NCBI GenBank assembly: GCA_963826795.1
Contig: CAWGYT010000002.1
Coordinates: 62,001 to 126,000 of the forward strand
Source: CAWGYT01 sp963826795
GTDB lineage: Bacteria > Planctomycetota > Planctomycetia > Pirellulales > Pirellulaceae
Length of the DNA: 64,000 bases
Direction: 5' to 3'
Position numbers and translations under genes: made by a program. Below the pieces are notes generated by a model. That model saw only the letters and a list, made by a program, of their open reading frames with translations. It did no database searches and was not told the DNA's origin. Below, in pieces: positions 20,001-28,680 of the stretch (the first letter of the stretch is position 1; each line of letters opens with the position of its first letter).

Positions 20001-23000
20001 GATAAAGCGGCACCCACGACAAACAGCGTGACGGCGACCCAGGGCGAAACGGCCAAGACACAAAAACTCGCCGCCGCCTGCCGAACCGTCCGCCGCGTCT
20101 GCTCGCCAAGCGGTTGATTCACGAGCAGGGCCACCAGCAGGGCGACACAACCGATCAAGGCAACCACGCTGGTCCAGCGCAACAGCGCCCATTCGTCGGG
20201 CGAAGGAGTCGCCCAGCGTATCGCGTTTCCCGTAACGAATATCAACATCAACAACAGCGGCAGGCTGGCCGACGCCAGGACGAACGCAAACGGCGTCAGG
20301 CGTTGACTTGCGGGCAGCCGCCTCCACGCCCAGCCCACGCTGCGCAAGCCCCGGCGCAGCCGGGCTCGAGCCCAGAGTACGGATGAACTGAGAAGGAACA
20401 TCAAGGCGCTCGCCCAGCGAATCGCGGACGCGACCGCAACTTCCGACTCCCAGCGGGCGGCAAGCAAGAGGGGAACGGTCGAGGCGGTTACCAGCAAACC
20501 GATCATCCACCCGCGCGAGGAATCCGTCCGCGCAGAACCGAAGTACGCAAGGCTCAGCACACCGACCAAGATCCAGCTACCCGCGCCCTGGGCAGGCTGG
20601 TGCGGAAGGCCTTCCCACCAAAACGACTCGGCCGCCGGTACCACTCGTTCCGCGGTCGCGCGCAGCGTCAGCTCCTGTGCTGCGCCGGGCACAACGGCAT
20701 AGATGCTAAGTCCCAGCGCGCCGACCAGCGCGATCGCCAACGCCGCTCGGTCGACGTCGATCACCTGACCGTCCAGCAGCGCCTTGAGCTTCCGCTCGAT
20801 ACCCGTCCGAAGATCCACCAACTCATTCCGGCCGCGCTGCTGCAAACAAAACCGCGTCGCCATTCCCACCAAGCCGTACACGCTCAGCACCAACCCCGCA
20901 CGCTGGATCGACCAAGGGTGCAACCAGGCGAATCGCATCTCGGCATACCACGCCTCGGATGACAAGCGTTGGTGCGCCATCAACACGAGACTTGCAACCA
21001 GCGCCGTTTGGGCCGCCGTAAACCATCCGCTCTGACCCTGCATCCACGCCAACGCGAACCAGACTAACGAAATGATCAAACCGTGCCACGATACGATCGG
21101 TCGATTGAGGGCCCCGAACTGAACCAGAATCAGAAACGCGGCGGTGAGCGATGCGGCGGTCGCCCACAGAATGAAGGACTGTTGCAACGGCTCGTCAGGC
21201 AGGGCCCCGCGCACTGCGCGCCAACCGCCCAGCGAGATCATGAGGAGCGCATTGATCAGTAGCGCCAACACGATTGGCTGCGCGACGGTCCACGCGTGAT
21301 CCCCAAACATCAGGAACTGAACCAACGCACCCAGCGAGAGCAATCCCCCGACCGCGGCCGCTTGCCAGTTGCCGCGCCAGATCGCGCCGGCCAACGCCAG
21401 CGCGCTATAGCACGCCAAAATCTCAGTCACATGCTCCGGATCGCCGGCACGGCCGAAGCCGAACCAGCAGACCAGCGCTAAACCGGCGACCGCATTGACG
21501 ATGCTGACGATGGCGTAAAAGCGACCAACCGACCACAACCGACGCCATCCCATCCCGCCCGCAACGGCTCCCCCAATCACCGCCAATCCCGTCAGGATCC
21601 GACCGGAGAACGCGGAGACCATGGCGGTCACAAGCGACGCGGAGTCTTCCACCGTCCATCCCACGCGGTCGGTCAGGACGAGGGTACTGACCAAGAGACC
21701 GACGGTGAGAAATCCGGCCGCGAGCGCGTGAGCTTCTCCGATGTGCAACCACCAGGCGATCGCCGTGAGCGTGGCAAAGCCCACAAGACATAAGGAGGTC
21801 AAGAGTACGGGCTGCGGCCAACCCACGGCGACGGCCCCCAGCAGCACGAGCGCCGCGGCCACGCACAATCCCGAGCCGACCAAGCGCTGCCCCATCGCGA
21901 CGGCACCCGGACGAAACCCGAGCAGCGAGCCATGCAGCAGCAGCGGCAGCGCGAGCAAGATCGAGAGCGGCGTCATCCACTCAAGCGTCTCGACCGCGCG
22001 CTCCGACTTTGCCAAAATCAATCCGAGCGACACGAGCATCGCAAACATCGCGAGACCGAGTCGCTTCAGCAGTTCATTGCCGCGTCGTTCGTCAATCGCG
22101 TCCGACCCCATCAGCTCGCGCAGACCACCCACTTGCGATCCGCAGAAGGCGGCCAAGGTCACGAGCGAAAATCCATAGAGCGGACCGAGTGGCGTTTCCA
22201 GATGAACAAAGCGCCGGACCAGCAGCTGACTCGCGGCCGGAATCAAGACGCCGATCGTCACGGCCAGCGGCCAATCGGGAGTGACAATTCGCGCGGCAAA
22301 GTAGACGAAGGCCGTAAACAGCGCCACCGAGATCACCTCGCCCGCCAAGGCGATCGGCGCCACTTCGGCCGTCTCGCTGACGAACGCCGCAATCGCCAGA
22401 AGATTCAAGGGGACGAGCAGGATCGACGTGATCAGGATCCCTTGGCTGGTCGTGGGCAAACGCCAGCGCCGCGCGGCATAAAAACCTAAGCCGAACAGCG
22501 AGGCGGTGACGCCATTCAAAACGCCAAACTTGAGCAGCGGACGTTGGGCGATCGCCGACCAGAAACTGACGACCAGCGCCACGGAGCCGGACACGATCAA
22601 CAAGCCGCCAACCAGCTCGCCCCAACGAATGTTTTTCTCCTCCATGAAGGCCGCGAACAAGCGGGTGAGCGGCGGATGGGCCGCGGAATCAGGCGACCCG
22701 AATCTCTGCACCCAAGCTTGCCCTTCCGGCAAATCGACGTCCGGCCGCTTGCCTTCTTCAAGATCCACTTCATGGGCCGCGACGTCCCGGCGATGCATGA
22801 ATCGCTCCACGCGTTCACGGGGCGAAGCCGGAACGACCGGCTCGGAAACCTCCCGGCCCTCAGCGGCCAGCCCGTCGCCTGGCGGCTGAGGTGGCGAGGC
22901 TTGGTGCGGCTGCGGTTCTACCAGCTCCGCCGTGACCGGTTCCGCCGTGACCGGTTCCGGCCGAACCGACTCGTCCGGGATCAGCTCGGCGATTTTCGGC

Positions 23001-23389
23001 GTCTGCCCCCCACCCGGCGCCCGTGGCGGTACGAACCGGCCCGCCACCGGCTTGGTTGGCGCCGCCTGGCTCTCGGCCTGCGGTCGACCCGTCCGATCCG
23101 CCCGTGCGGCTCGGTTCGTTGGGAAAACCTCGGCACGCTGCAATGCGACCACGACGCGCTGGTAAACGTCTTCGTCGAGCCATCCGCACTCGACAAGTTC
23201 CTTCAGTTTTCGGCGCGTGATCTTGGCGGGGTCCGGTGCGGGAGCAACTCGCTCAGCGGCGGACGCGGGTCGCCCGGTCAATACCCGAAAGATGGCTTCC
23301 AGGATCAGCCAAAAGAAATGCCCAATGACCGCGATGATAAAAAAGACGAGGCTCGCAAAGAATACGAACGTAAAGAGCCCTTCCCACAT
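17012..23389 (-). CDS. Giant polytopic membrane protein (2125 residues)
   Basis: 2125 residues. One N-terminal hydrophobic helix (about 5-35) is followed by a soluble helical stretch (ITRRKLKELVECGWLDEDVY, about 57-76), a proline/glutamate-rich linker containing the repeated PVTAE unit (about 135-200), and then a near-continuous series of several dozen hydrophobic helices from about residue 255 to the end. The start of the membrane region, EEKNIRWGELVGGLLIVSGS, resembles large uncharacterised planctomycete membrane proteins with DUF2157-like character. No catalytic motif was found. The frame is intact for 6.4 kb, which argues that it is a functional gene. The stop lies 9 bp from the convergent gspE-like gene. 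Function unknown. Confidence 0.85.
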   Translation of the reverse strand: MWEGLFTFVFFASLVFFIIAVIGHFFWLILEAIFRVLTGRPASAAERVAPAPDPAKITRRKLKELVECGWLDEDVYQRVVVALQRAEVFPTNRAARADRTGRPQAESQAAPTKPVAGRFVPPRAPGGGQTPKIAELIPDESVRPEPVTAEPVTAELVEPQPHQASPPQPPGDGLAAEGREVSEPVVPASPRERVERFMHRRDVAAHEVDLEEGKRPDVDLPEGQAWVQRFGSPDSAAHPPLTRLFAAFMEEKNIRWGELVGGLLIVSGSVALVVSFWSAIAQRPLLKFGVLNGVTASLFGLGFYAARRWRLPTTSQGILITSILLVPLNLLAIAAFVSETAEVAPIALAGEVISVALFTAFVYFAARIVTPDWPLAVTIGVLIPAASQLLVRRFVHLETPLGPLYGFSLVTLAAFCGSQVGGLRELMGSDAIDERRGNELLKRLGLAMFAMLVSLGLILAKSERAVETLEWMTPLSILLALPLLLHGSLLGFRPGAVAMGQRLVGSGLCVAAALVLLGAVAVGWPQPVLLTSLCLVGFATLTAIAWWLHIGEAHALAAGFLTVGLLVSTLVLTDRVGWTVEDSASLVTAMVSAFSGRILTGLAVIGGAVAGGMGWRRLWSVGRFYAIVSIVNAVAGLALVCWFGFGRAGDPEHVTEILACYSALALAGAIWRGNWQAAAVGGLLSLGALVQFLMFGDHAWTVAQPIVLALLINALLMISLGGWRAVRGALPDEPLQQSFILWATAASLTAAFLILVQFGALNRPIVSWHGLIISLVWFALAWMQGQSGWFTAAQTALVASLVLMAHQRLSSEAWYAEMRFAWLHPWSIQRAGLVLSVYGLVGMATRFCLQQRGRNELVDLRTGIERKLKALLDGQVIDVDRAALAIALVGALGLSIYAVVPGAAQELTLRATAERVVPAAESFWWEGLPHQPAQGAGSWILVGVLSLAYFGSARTDSSRGWMIGLLVTASTVPLLLAARWESEVAVASAIRWASALMFLLSSSVLWARARLRRGLRSVGWAWRRLPASQRLTPFAFVLASASLPLLLMLIFVTGNAIRWATPSPDEWALLRWTSVVALIGCVALLVALLVNQPLGEQTRRTVRQAAASFCVLAVSPWVAVTLFVVGAALSAHPIVGPDPGAWFVRIGLAASYTIPLALVGATLVGHALSYRSDGIAFAAGLLFNVSATAAYLLTLRVGKLENGHWLRLGQLNSSVASIYGLGWLIGAEWIRTHWRRSMGIAVEPEDQSSSDETLLFGIQRVIAAGFLIAATCWSMLIIFVTPRDAMTIWMAQDGAFGTLLTSISLVALAAYWVASCRAGYTRWVAWVVTVAMDLLLVTGAIFVASRLAGSSVNSWSAYHLLQVALALAGVWVIYVERCRADGMLGRHWDLTLATNGNRTRWIGQFPVLTLALFSVFGGPRDPNAFWWPFAGSLAASGLSTEMGQRRGRHRWWYFATFLACFAATVWWAEIGHRWFDRSASARFDGLVRTNLIVLGILAVFWTVMDRFRSSETERRGPTIQAASTGLVLFVTICLIFGGLMTDITGGRGRSDPWLVWPAVVATVLACLSGLWDPVRRWAVFGCYLASVIVLGTLLDRLNLPRSDMLWGGTLLLSAHGVATSYLWSRRRGMELGLQRMGLPINGAELDLSHRWLIPLNGLVALTVCGLGLTVQLTEQNPGLRLVSSQAVLAQSLALGLLAHGRRVTQIRYASLIVAVIGAVAFGWCWLPPETSWLNRLVVLACALILSAVAFGLGLIKLLRRSNEWTVAAQELVPALVGLGTLTIVGVLISEVAMFVQDGKVAIAGPAILAVAVALAISAAACLVAAIVPGRDPLGLSDAQRTVYVYGCEALLAVLALHLRMTLPEWFSGVFQRYWTLVVVGLAYLGIGLSEFFRRRRHDVLAIPLERTGVLLPLLPVLGLWVGPGEVHLSIVLLLAGGIYAALSIMRRSFGFGILATAFANGGLWYFLDRTAAIEFWIHPQVWLIPPAICILVAAYLNRDRLTAGQMTSIRYLASSIIYASSTSEIFLNGVAEAPWLPFVLAGLSLAGIFAGIALHVRGFLFLGLAFLAISLFTVIWYAAVDLEQTWLWYVTVIIAGIAIIALFAVFERKRQEILHVMEEMKRWQA

Positions 23390-23431
23390 CGCGTGACCAC
23401 CCTTCTGCCAGGCTTGATGCTTGCGCCGACG

Positions 23432-24771
23432 CTATCCAGGTGACAACCAGCCGTCACGATAAGGCCTCGTGACGTACTGATTGGCGTCGGTCAGATTCGT
23501 GACCTTCATGTTCCCCGCATCCCACTCCAACTTCTGCCCGGGGAATCGCACCGCGACCGTCCCCAGCAACGTGGCTTCGGCAAGGGGCCCGGCATAACGA
23601 AACGAGGAACCGGTTGTTCCTCGACCAAGGCACGCATCGACGAACGCATGGTAGTGGTCGATGCCTTCCACTTTCGGTAAGGGCGATCCCAACTGCTTGC
23701 TGCCGGGCAGCAGTTGGGCGCCCCGACGTGCGGCAACAACAACTTGCCGTCATCGCCCAGGAACAGCGCACCGCTGCCCGGGGGTCGCTGGTCGGCTTGC
23801 TGGAATCCAAACAACTCAATGGGCGGCTGCTTTCCGCCGTCATACCAGATAACCTCCAGCGTCGAGGCGGAGGTCAATTCGGTCCCCGGGAACTCGTACG
23901 TCAGAATCTCCCAGTCCGGCCAGTTCTCGAGCCGCCACGCTTCGTTCTCCGCCCACTCCGTCGGCACCTCGGCGCGGATCGACGTCGGCGCGGTCAGCCC
24001 CAAGGCTTTGAACGGAGTGTCAAGAATGTGGCAACCGAAGTCACCGATCGCTCCGCCGCCGAAATCCTGCCATCCCCGCCAATTGAACGGATGATAGACT
24101 CCACTCTTGAAGGGACGATCGGGCGCGACGCCGAGCCATTTATCCCAATCCAGCGAGGCCGGCACGGGATCGGCGCCGGCCGGACGACCTCGCTGCGGAA
24201 ACGTCGCACCGGTCCAAGCGTGAATCGCCTTGACCTTCCCGATCACGCCGTCCTGAAGCATCCGAACCGCGGTCCGATAGACGTCCGCCGATTGGATCTG
24301 GTTACCCATTTGGGTCGTCACCCCCGCCCGCTCGGCCGCAATCCGCAACCCGCGGGCCTCCGCCACATCGTGCGTCAGCGGCTTTTGGCAATAAACATGC
24401 TTACCGCGCGAGATCGCCGACCGACTAATGTCAGCGTGCATATGGTCGGGCACGCTGACATTGACCGAATCGATCCGATCCTCTTCCATTGCCAACAGCT
24501 CACGCCAATCTTGATATCGACGTGCTTGCGGAAAGCGGGCCGCAGCCTTCTCCATCCGAGCAACGTCCACGTCACAAATGGCCACGATCTGGATCCGAGG
24601 ATGGGAAGCCAGACTGCCCAGGTCCCCCCAGCCCATGCCGTCCACCCCAATGCAGGCGTGGTTCAATCGCTCGTTCGGCGATTGCGCGAGAAGTGACTGA
24701 GGCAGGATCCAGGGCGTGCTTAAGACCGCTGCCGAACGGAGTAGTTCTCGGCGATTCAATCGATGGGTCAC
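23432..24771 (-). pseudogene. Gfo/Idh/MocA oxidoreductase (Tat-exported), frameshifted
   Basis: An NAD-dependent oxidoreductase of about 446 residues with a twin-arginine signal (THRLNRRELLRSAAVLSTP) from a GTG at 24771, which is preceded by GGCGGAG. The Rossmann part includes HACIGVDGMGWGDL and the family signature QKPLTHDVAEAR; the C-terminal GFO domain contains GGGAIGDFGCHILD. The frame breaks near 23716-23718 at a CCC run on the coding strand. One extra C would restore ...HVGAPQLLPGSKQLGSPLPK and lead into the proper C-terminus (VEGIDHYHAFVDACL) ending at 23432. Substrate unknown. Read as an intact gene with a likely sequencing indel, or a recent pseudogene. Confidence 0.75.
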
Positions 24772-25020
24772 AAGGAAAGTCTCCGCCAGGTGTGATATAA
24801 GAACAGAATACCGCTCCAATTCTAAGGTCGCGCCGAATGCCGAACAACCGAATCTCGGACACCTGTCGTCTTCCTTTCCAGAGCCGGCCTCGCGGCTTGA
24901 TGTGCGCTCACAGTTAACGAACATTCAGCAGACGGCGCCGTAAAACATGGACTTCCGCCACAACCTTGGTGTCCTTCATCAACCCAATTGATAAAGACGC
25001 TCGCCTCGAAGGAACTTGAC

Positions 25021-26031
25021 ATGGAACTTACCCGACGTCGGCTTCTAAAACACGCCGCGTTCACGGGGATCGCGAGCATCACGGGCGGACTGCGAGCATA
25101 TCCCGGCGAATCGGGCGCGTCCCCGCTCAACTGGAGCACGATTCCGATCCTGGACACGCATCAACACCTGTGGGACCTCGACAAGTTCCAGCCGCCGTGG
25201 TTGCAAAGCGCGCCGGAGGTGCTGCGGCACACTTATGTCACGAAGGACTACCGCGAGGCAATTCAAGGCCTGAATGTTGTCAAGGCGGTCTACATGGAGA
25301 TCGATGTCCAGCCGGATCAACAGCAAGCGGAAGCGGAACATGCCATCGCCTTGTGTCGGTCGCCGGATCACCTGACCGCCGCCGCCGTCATTTCCGGGCG
25401 GCCCGGCCAAGCCGAGTTTCGTGAATACATCGACCAGTTCGCCGGTAACCCATTCATCAAGGGAGTCCGTCAGGTACTGCACACACCGAGCGCCCCGCGC
25501 GGCCTCTGCCTGCAGCCTTCCTTCGTGGCCAGCATCCAGCGACTGGGCGAGTTGGGGATGAGCTTTGACCTTTGCATGCGGCCGCAAGAACTGGCCGACG
25601 CAGCCGAATTGGCAGCGCGCTGCCCCGAAACACGTTTTGTCTTGGATCACTGCGGCAACGGCGATCCGAAGGCCTTCCTGAAATCTCAGGCGTCGGGCGA
25701 CGCTCCGCCGATGCACGACGCCGAAACCTGGAAACAAGACATCGATCGGCTCGCCCGATTGAAAAACGTCGTCTGCAAAATCTCTGGAATCGTGGCCCAC
25801 GCGCCGCAACAAAACTGGACTGCGGAAATGCTGGCGCCCGTCGTGAATCATTGCCTCCACGACTTCGGCCCGGAACGTGTGATGTTCGGCAGTGATTGGC
25901 CCGTCTGCCAAATGCGCACCACCTATCGCCAGTGGGTCGAGGCCCTCTGGGAAATCGTGGCAAACCGTCCGGCCGCAGAGTTGAAGGCGCTGTTCTTCGA
26001 AAACGCCCAGCGCTTCTACGGCTTCGCCTAG
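25021..26031 (+). CDS. Amidohydrolase_2 family protein (TIM-barrel, Tat signal)
   Basis: 336 residues from an ATG with AAGGA 8 bases upstream. It begins with a Tat-like signal (MELTRRRLLKHAAFTG) and then an amidohydrolase_2 domain: the metal-binding DTHQHLWD near residue 42, FIKGVRQVLHTP mid-domain, FVLDHCGN (third ligand region) and the C-terminal MFGSDWPVCQMRTTY with the catalytic Asp. Relatives include L-fuconolactonase and other lactonases, so hydrolysis of a sugar lactone is a reasonable guess. It is divergent from the Gfo/Idh gene, and the two together suggest periplasmic sugar oxidation and lactone opening. That link is inference. Confidence 0.87.
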   Translation: MELTRRRLLKHAAFTGIASITGGLRAYPGESGASPLNWSTIPILDTHQHLWDLDKFQPPWLQSAPEVLRHTYVTKDYREAIQGLNVVKAVYMEIDVQPDQQQAEAEHAIALCRSPDHLTAAAVISGRPGQAEFREYIDQFAGNPFIKGVRQVLHTPSAPRGLCLQPSFVASIQRLGELGMSFDLCMRPQELADAAELAARCPETRFVLDHCGNGDPKAFLKSQASGDAPPMHDAETWKQDIDRLARLKNVVCKISGIVAHAPQQNWTAEMLAPVVNHCLHDFGPERVMFGSDWPVCQMRTTYRQWVEALWEIVANRPAAELKALFFENAQRFYGFA

Positions 26032-26376
26032 TGCCTCGTCCAAGCACGGTTCCGGGCCGTGACCAATTGCCAGGACCTTGAACCCCTCGCGACACCCATT
26101 CGCATGGGGGGAAGGTATTGATTTTTCTTAATTTAGTCTTCAAACTCACCTGCCTTGTGAACCTATCTGGCAGTCCGTTCAGGTTCCTTTCTCGTCTGCA
26201 GTCGAAGGTTTCGGTTGGATGGCGGCTCGTCGATTCGACCGCCAAGTCACCACACGTGCCTGCGCCGTGACGAGCGCGGACCTGAGCGCATCCATGACGT
26301 GTTCACGGCGGAATGTGGGGGAAGAGGCACTGCGTCCGATTCGATTGCATGACTTTATTTCCTGATGAGGCCACTT
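26032..26376. other. Gap before the PEP-CTERM gene
   Basis: 345 bp without a gene. It contains an unusually AT-rich patch around 26118-26150 (a run with TTTTTCTTAATTTAG) that stands out from the flanks and is the likeliest place for the promoter of the PEP-CTERM gene or the end of the amidohydrolase transcript. No exact hexamers can be defended. Confidence 0.3.
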
Positions 26377-28503
26377 ATGCTCAAGCGAGAGATGCCGAGA
26401 TTAAACAAGAAGGGGCTGGTTGCCACGGCGGCAATCGGAGGCTGTTGCCTGCTGCTGCTGACCGCCGCAGCTCCGGCGTACGAGATCCTGGGAACGGGTA
26501 CGGAATCTCTGATCGGCAACGACCTGACCGACCTGGGAGATGACGGCGACCCGGAGTTCGATGACGGGTACGATGCGATTTTTGATGCCAACGACGAACC
26601 TGGATTCGGAGGGGGCGAGTTTGCCTTCAATGTGTTCGACAACCGTCTCGGTCCAAGCAATGACAAATGGTGCTGTGGTGTGGGTGGCGGCATCTCGGAA
26701 GACAATCCAATGTGGGTATCCGCACAGCTTCCCACTCCGCATTTCTTGACTGGATTCACCGTTTCGTCGGCCAACGATGTCCCGGAACGTGATCCGATTC
26801 ATTGGTCGATTCAGGGGTCAAACGACGGCCAGAATTACACGGATATCTATACCTACGACGATGACATTGCCCCCTGGGATGATCGGCTGCAGGTCATTGC
26901 ATTTACGGAAGGAGAAGATTTTCCGGTCCAGACGACAAGCTACGACTTCTTCCGGATGGCCACCTTCAACACGCTGTCGAATCCGAATGGTGCCTACTTC
27001 CAAATCGGCGAAATCGAATACTTCGGACGGGCCGATGGTGTCATTCCCCCGATCTACGTTGGCGGCCAAGGGACGATTGGTGAAAGGACGTTCGAAGGCG
27101 ACGTATCCAACAAGGTATTTGGCCCGGAAATGCCCAACGTTCCTGGGTGGAGCGTGTATTTGGCGTCCGACACGGGCGTGACGATCGACAATCACACGAT
27201 CGCCGAAGACGTCCTTGATGAGTTCATCGCCAGCGGCGACGCCGTTCGCGGCGACTACGCCGTGGTGGATCTGGCCGGTGGTGGCGGAACGTTTCCGGAA
27301 AACCTCCCTTACCCGAACGATGTCAACAACGACAGCATGTCGGATTTTGCCGTACGGGCCATCGCCGATGTCGTGATCCCCGTGGGGACATGGACGATTG
27401 GCTTCGGTTCCGACGATGGCGGTCAGCTGACGATTCCTGGCGTCGAATTTCTCGACTCCCAGAACAATGACTTTTTCGAAGATGACCAGATCCGCTTTGA
27501 AGGAAACCGTGGCCACGGCTGGACGGTGGGCTCGTTTGAAGTGGACGGACAGCCGCTGGAAGTGACCATTACGGCCTCGTTTCACGAACGTGGCGGTGGT
27601 GACAGTTTCGAGATTGCCGTCCTTGAAGGCGATGTGATCGAAGACGCCAACCCCGCGACCGGCTGGGAGTTGTTGGGCGACGATACCTTTGGATGGTCCG
27701 TGAAGCATACCGGGATTCCGTTGGTCAGCGCGGACCTGTCTGCTGGGGTAAGCAGTACGCGGGCGTGGCAATTCGACGTGAACGGTGATACCGACGCGGC
27801 GGATCAATTCGTTTTGGTTAATCCGGATCCCGAAGTTTTCACTTCGATCCTGAACATTGATGGCATCACCATCGAAATCAACGGCACCGGCGCACTGGCA
27901 AACGGAGATGCCTTCACGATTATCGACGCCGATCAGATTGTGGGCACACCCATCATCACCTCGGTTGTTCCGGGCCAGAACTGGGTCTTTGACGCCGATT
28001 CGGGACTCATCTGCTTGGGCAGCTGCCCAGGGGGTGTCGGCGGTGGAGACTACAACGGGGACGGTGTCGTCAACGTCGAGGACATCGACGCACAGGCCGT
28101 CGCCATGAAGACGCCGACTCAGAACCTGGGCGTATTCGACGAAAACGGGGACGGCACGGTCGATACCGTAGATCGCCTCGTCTGGATCAAGACGCATGCC
28201 TTAGGCGGCAACGGCACGTGGGTTGGCGACGCCGATCTGAACGGCGAATTCACCACGGATGACCTCGTTGCCGTCTTTGTCGCGGGCAAGTACGAGACAC
28301 CTGAGGCGGCCGGCTGGGCCGAAGGGGATTGGGATGGCGACATGCTGTTCGATAGCAGCGACTTCGTCGCCGCGTTCGGCGATGGGGGCTTCGAGCTTGG
28401 CCCCGTGCCGGGCGTCGCGGCAGTGCCTGAACCCTCCAGCCTCGTGCTGGCTCTGCTGAGCGTCTTCGGTCTCGTCGGTGTGAATCGCCGTCGCAGCCGG
28501 TAA
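26377..28503 (+). CDS. PEP-CTERM secreted protein with dockerin-type repeats
   Basis: 708 residues from the ATG at 26377, which has GAGG 6 bases upstream; ATGs at 26365 and 26392 are alternatives. A signal peptide (GGCCLLLLTAAAPAY) is followed by an F5/8 (discoidin)-like N-terminal region and a large beta-rich part. Calcium-binding dockerin-type EF-hand loops follow near residues 555-660 (GDYNGDGVVNVEDIDAQ, DENGDGTVDTVD, GDADLNGEFTTDD). The C-terminus is a PEP-CTERM sorting signal: VPEPSS, a hydrophobic helix, then RRRSR. Such proteins are exported and processed by an exosortase and are usually part of the envelope or matrix. A strong terminator follows. Base composition is lower in GC than its neighbours. 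Confidence 0.88.
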   Translation: MLKREMPRLNKKGLVATAAIGGCCLLLLTAAAPAYEILGTGTESLIGNDLTDLGDDGDPEFDDGYDAIFDANDEPGFGGGEFAFNVFDNRLGPSNDKWCCGVGGGISEDNPMWVSAQLPTPHFLTGFTVSSANDVPERDPIHWSIQGSNDGQNYTDIYTYDDDIAPWDDRLQVIAFTEGEDFPVQTTSYDFFRMATFNTLSNPNGAYFQIGEIEYFGRADGVIPPIYVGGQGTIGERTFEGDVSNKVFGPEMPNVPGWSVYLASDTGVTIDNHTIAEDVLDEFIASGDAVRGDYAVVDLAGGGGTFPENLPYPNDVNNDSMSDFAVRAIADVVIPVGTWTIGFGSDDGGQLTIPGVEFLDSQNNDFFEDDQIRFEGNRGHGWTVGSFEVDGQPLEVTITASFHERGGGDSFEIAVLEGDVIEDANPATGWELLGDDTFGWSVKHTGIPLVSADLSAGVSSTRAWQFDVNGDTDAADQFVLVNPDPEVFTSILNIDGITIEINGTGALANGDAFTIIDADQIVGTPIITSVVPGQNWVFDADSGLICLGSCPGGVGGGDYNGDGVVNVEDIDAQAVAMKTPTQNLGVFDENGDGTVDTVDRLVWIKTHALGGNGTWVGDADLNGEFTTDDLVAVFVAGKYETPEAAGWAEGDWDGDMLFDSSDFVAAFGDGGFELGPVPGVAAVPEPSSLVLALLSVFGLVGVNRRRSR

Positions 28504-28519
28504 GCTCGTGAGTGATCGA

Positions 28520-28557
28520 AAAAGCTGGACGGCGCACTGCGTCGTCCAGCTTTTTTT
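28520..28557 (+). terminator. Rho-independent terminator of the PEP-CTERM gene
   Basis: A hairpin with arms AAGCTGGACG and CGTCCAGCTT (inner GCG/TCG partly paired) is followed directly by seven T residues, 17 bp after the stop codon. It is preceded by an A run, so it could also work in reverse. Confidence 0.9.
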
Positions 28558-28561
28558 AGCG

Positions 28562-28648
28562 ACGAACGTGAAACTCCCGCCGGCAAGCGGCGGGCATCTT
28601 GTCCTAGCCACGAACGTGAAACTCCCGCCGGCAAGCGGCGGGCATCTT
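28562..28648. repeat. Two copies of a 39-bp hairpin repeat
   Basis: Two identical 39-bp units (28562-28600 and 28610-28648), each starting ACGAACGTGAAACT and containing a CCCGCCG-GCAAG-CGGCGGG hairpin, then CATCTT. A third, diverged copy lies at 34290-34324. They sit downstream of genes, between stop codons and the next convergent gene. Confidence 0.85.
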
Positions 28649-28680
28649 CGTCCAACACGACTGAGGTCGAGGCGGCCGCC

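Noticed and set aside
26818..28197. 459-residue minus-strand frame in the PEP-CTERM gene
   Set aside because: It is an antisense shadow. The plus-strand protein has a signal peptide, dockerin loops and a PEP-CTERM tail.
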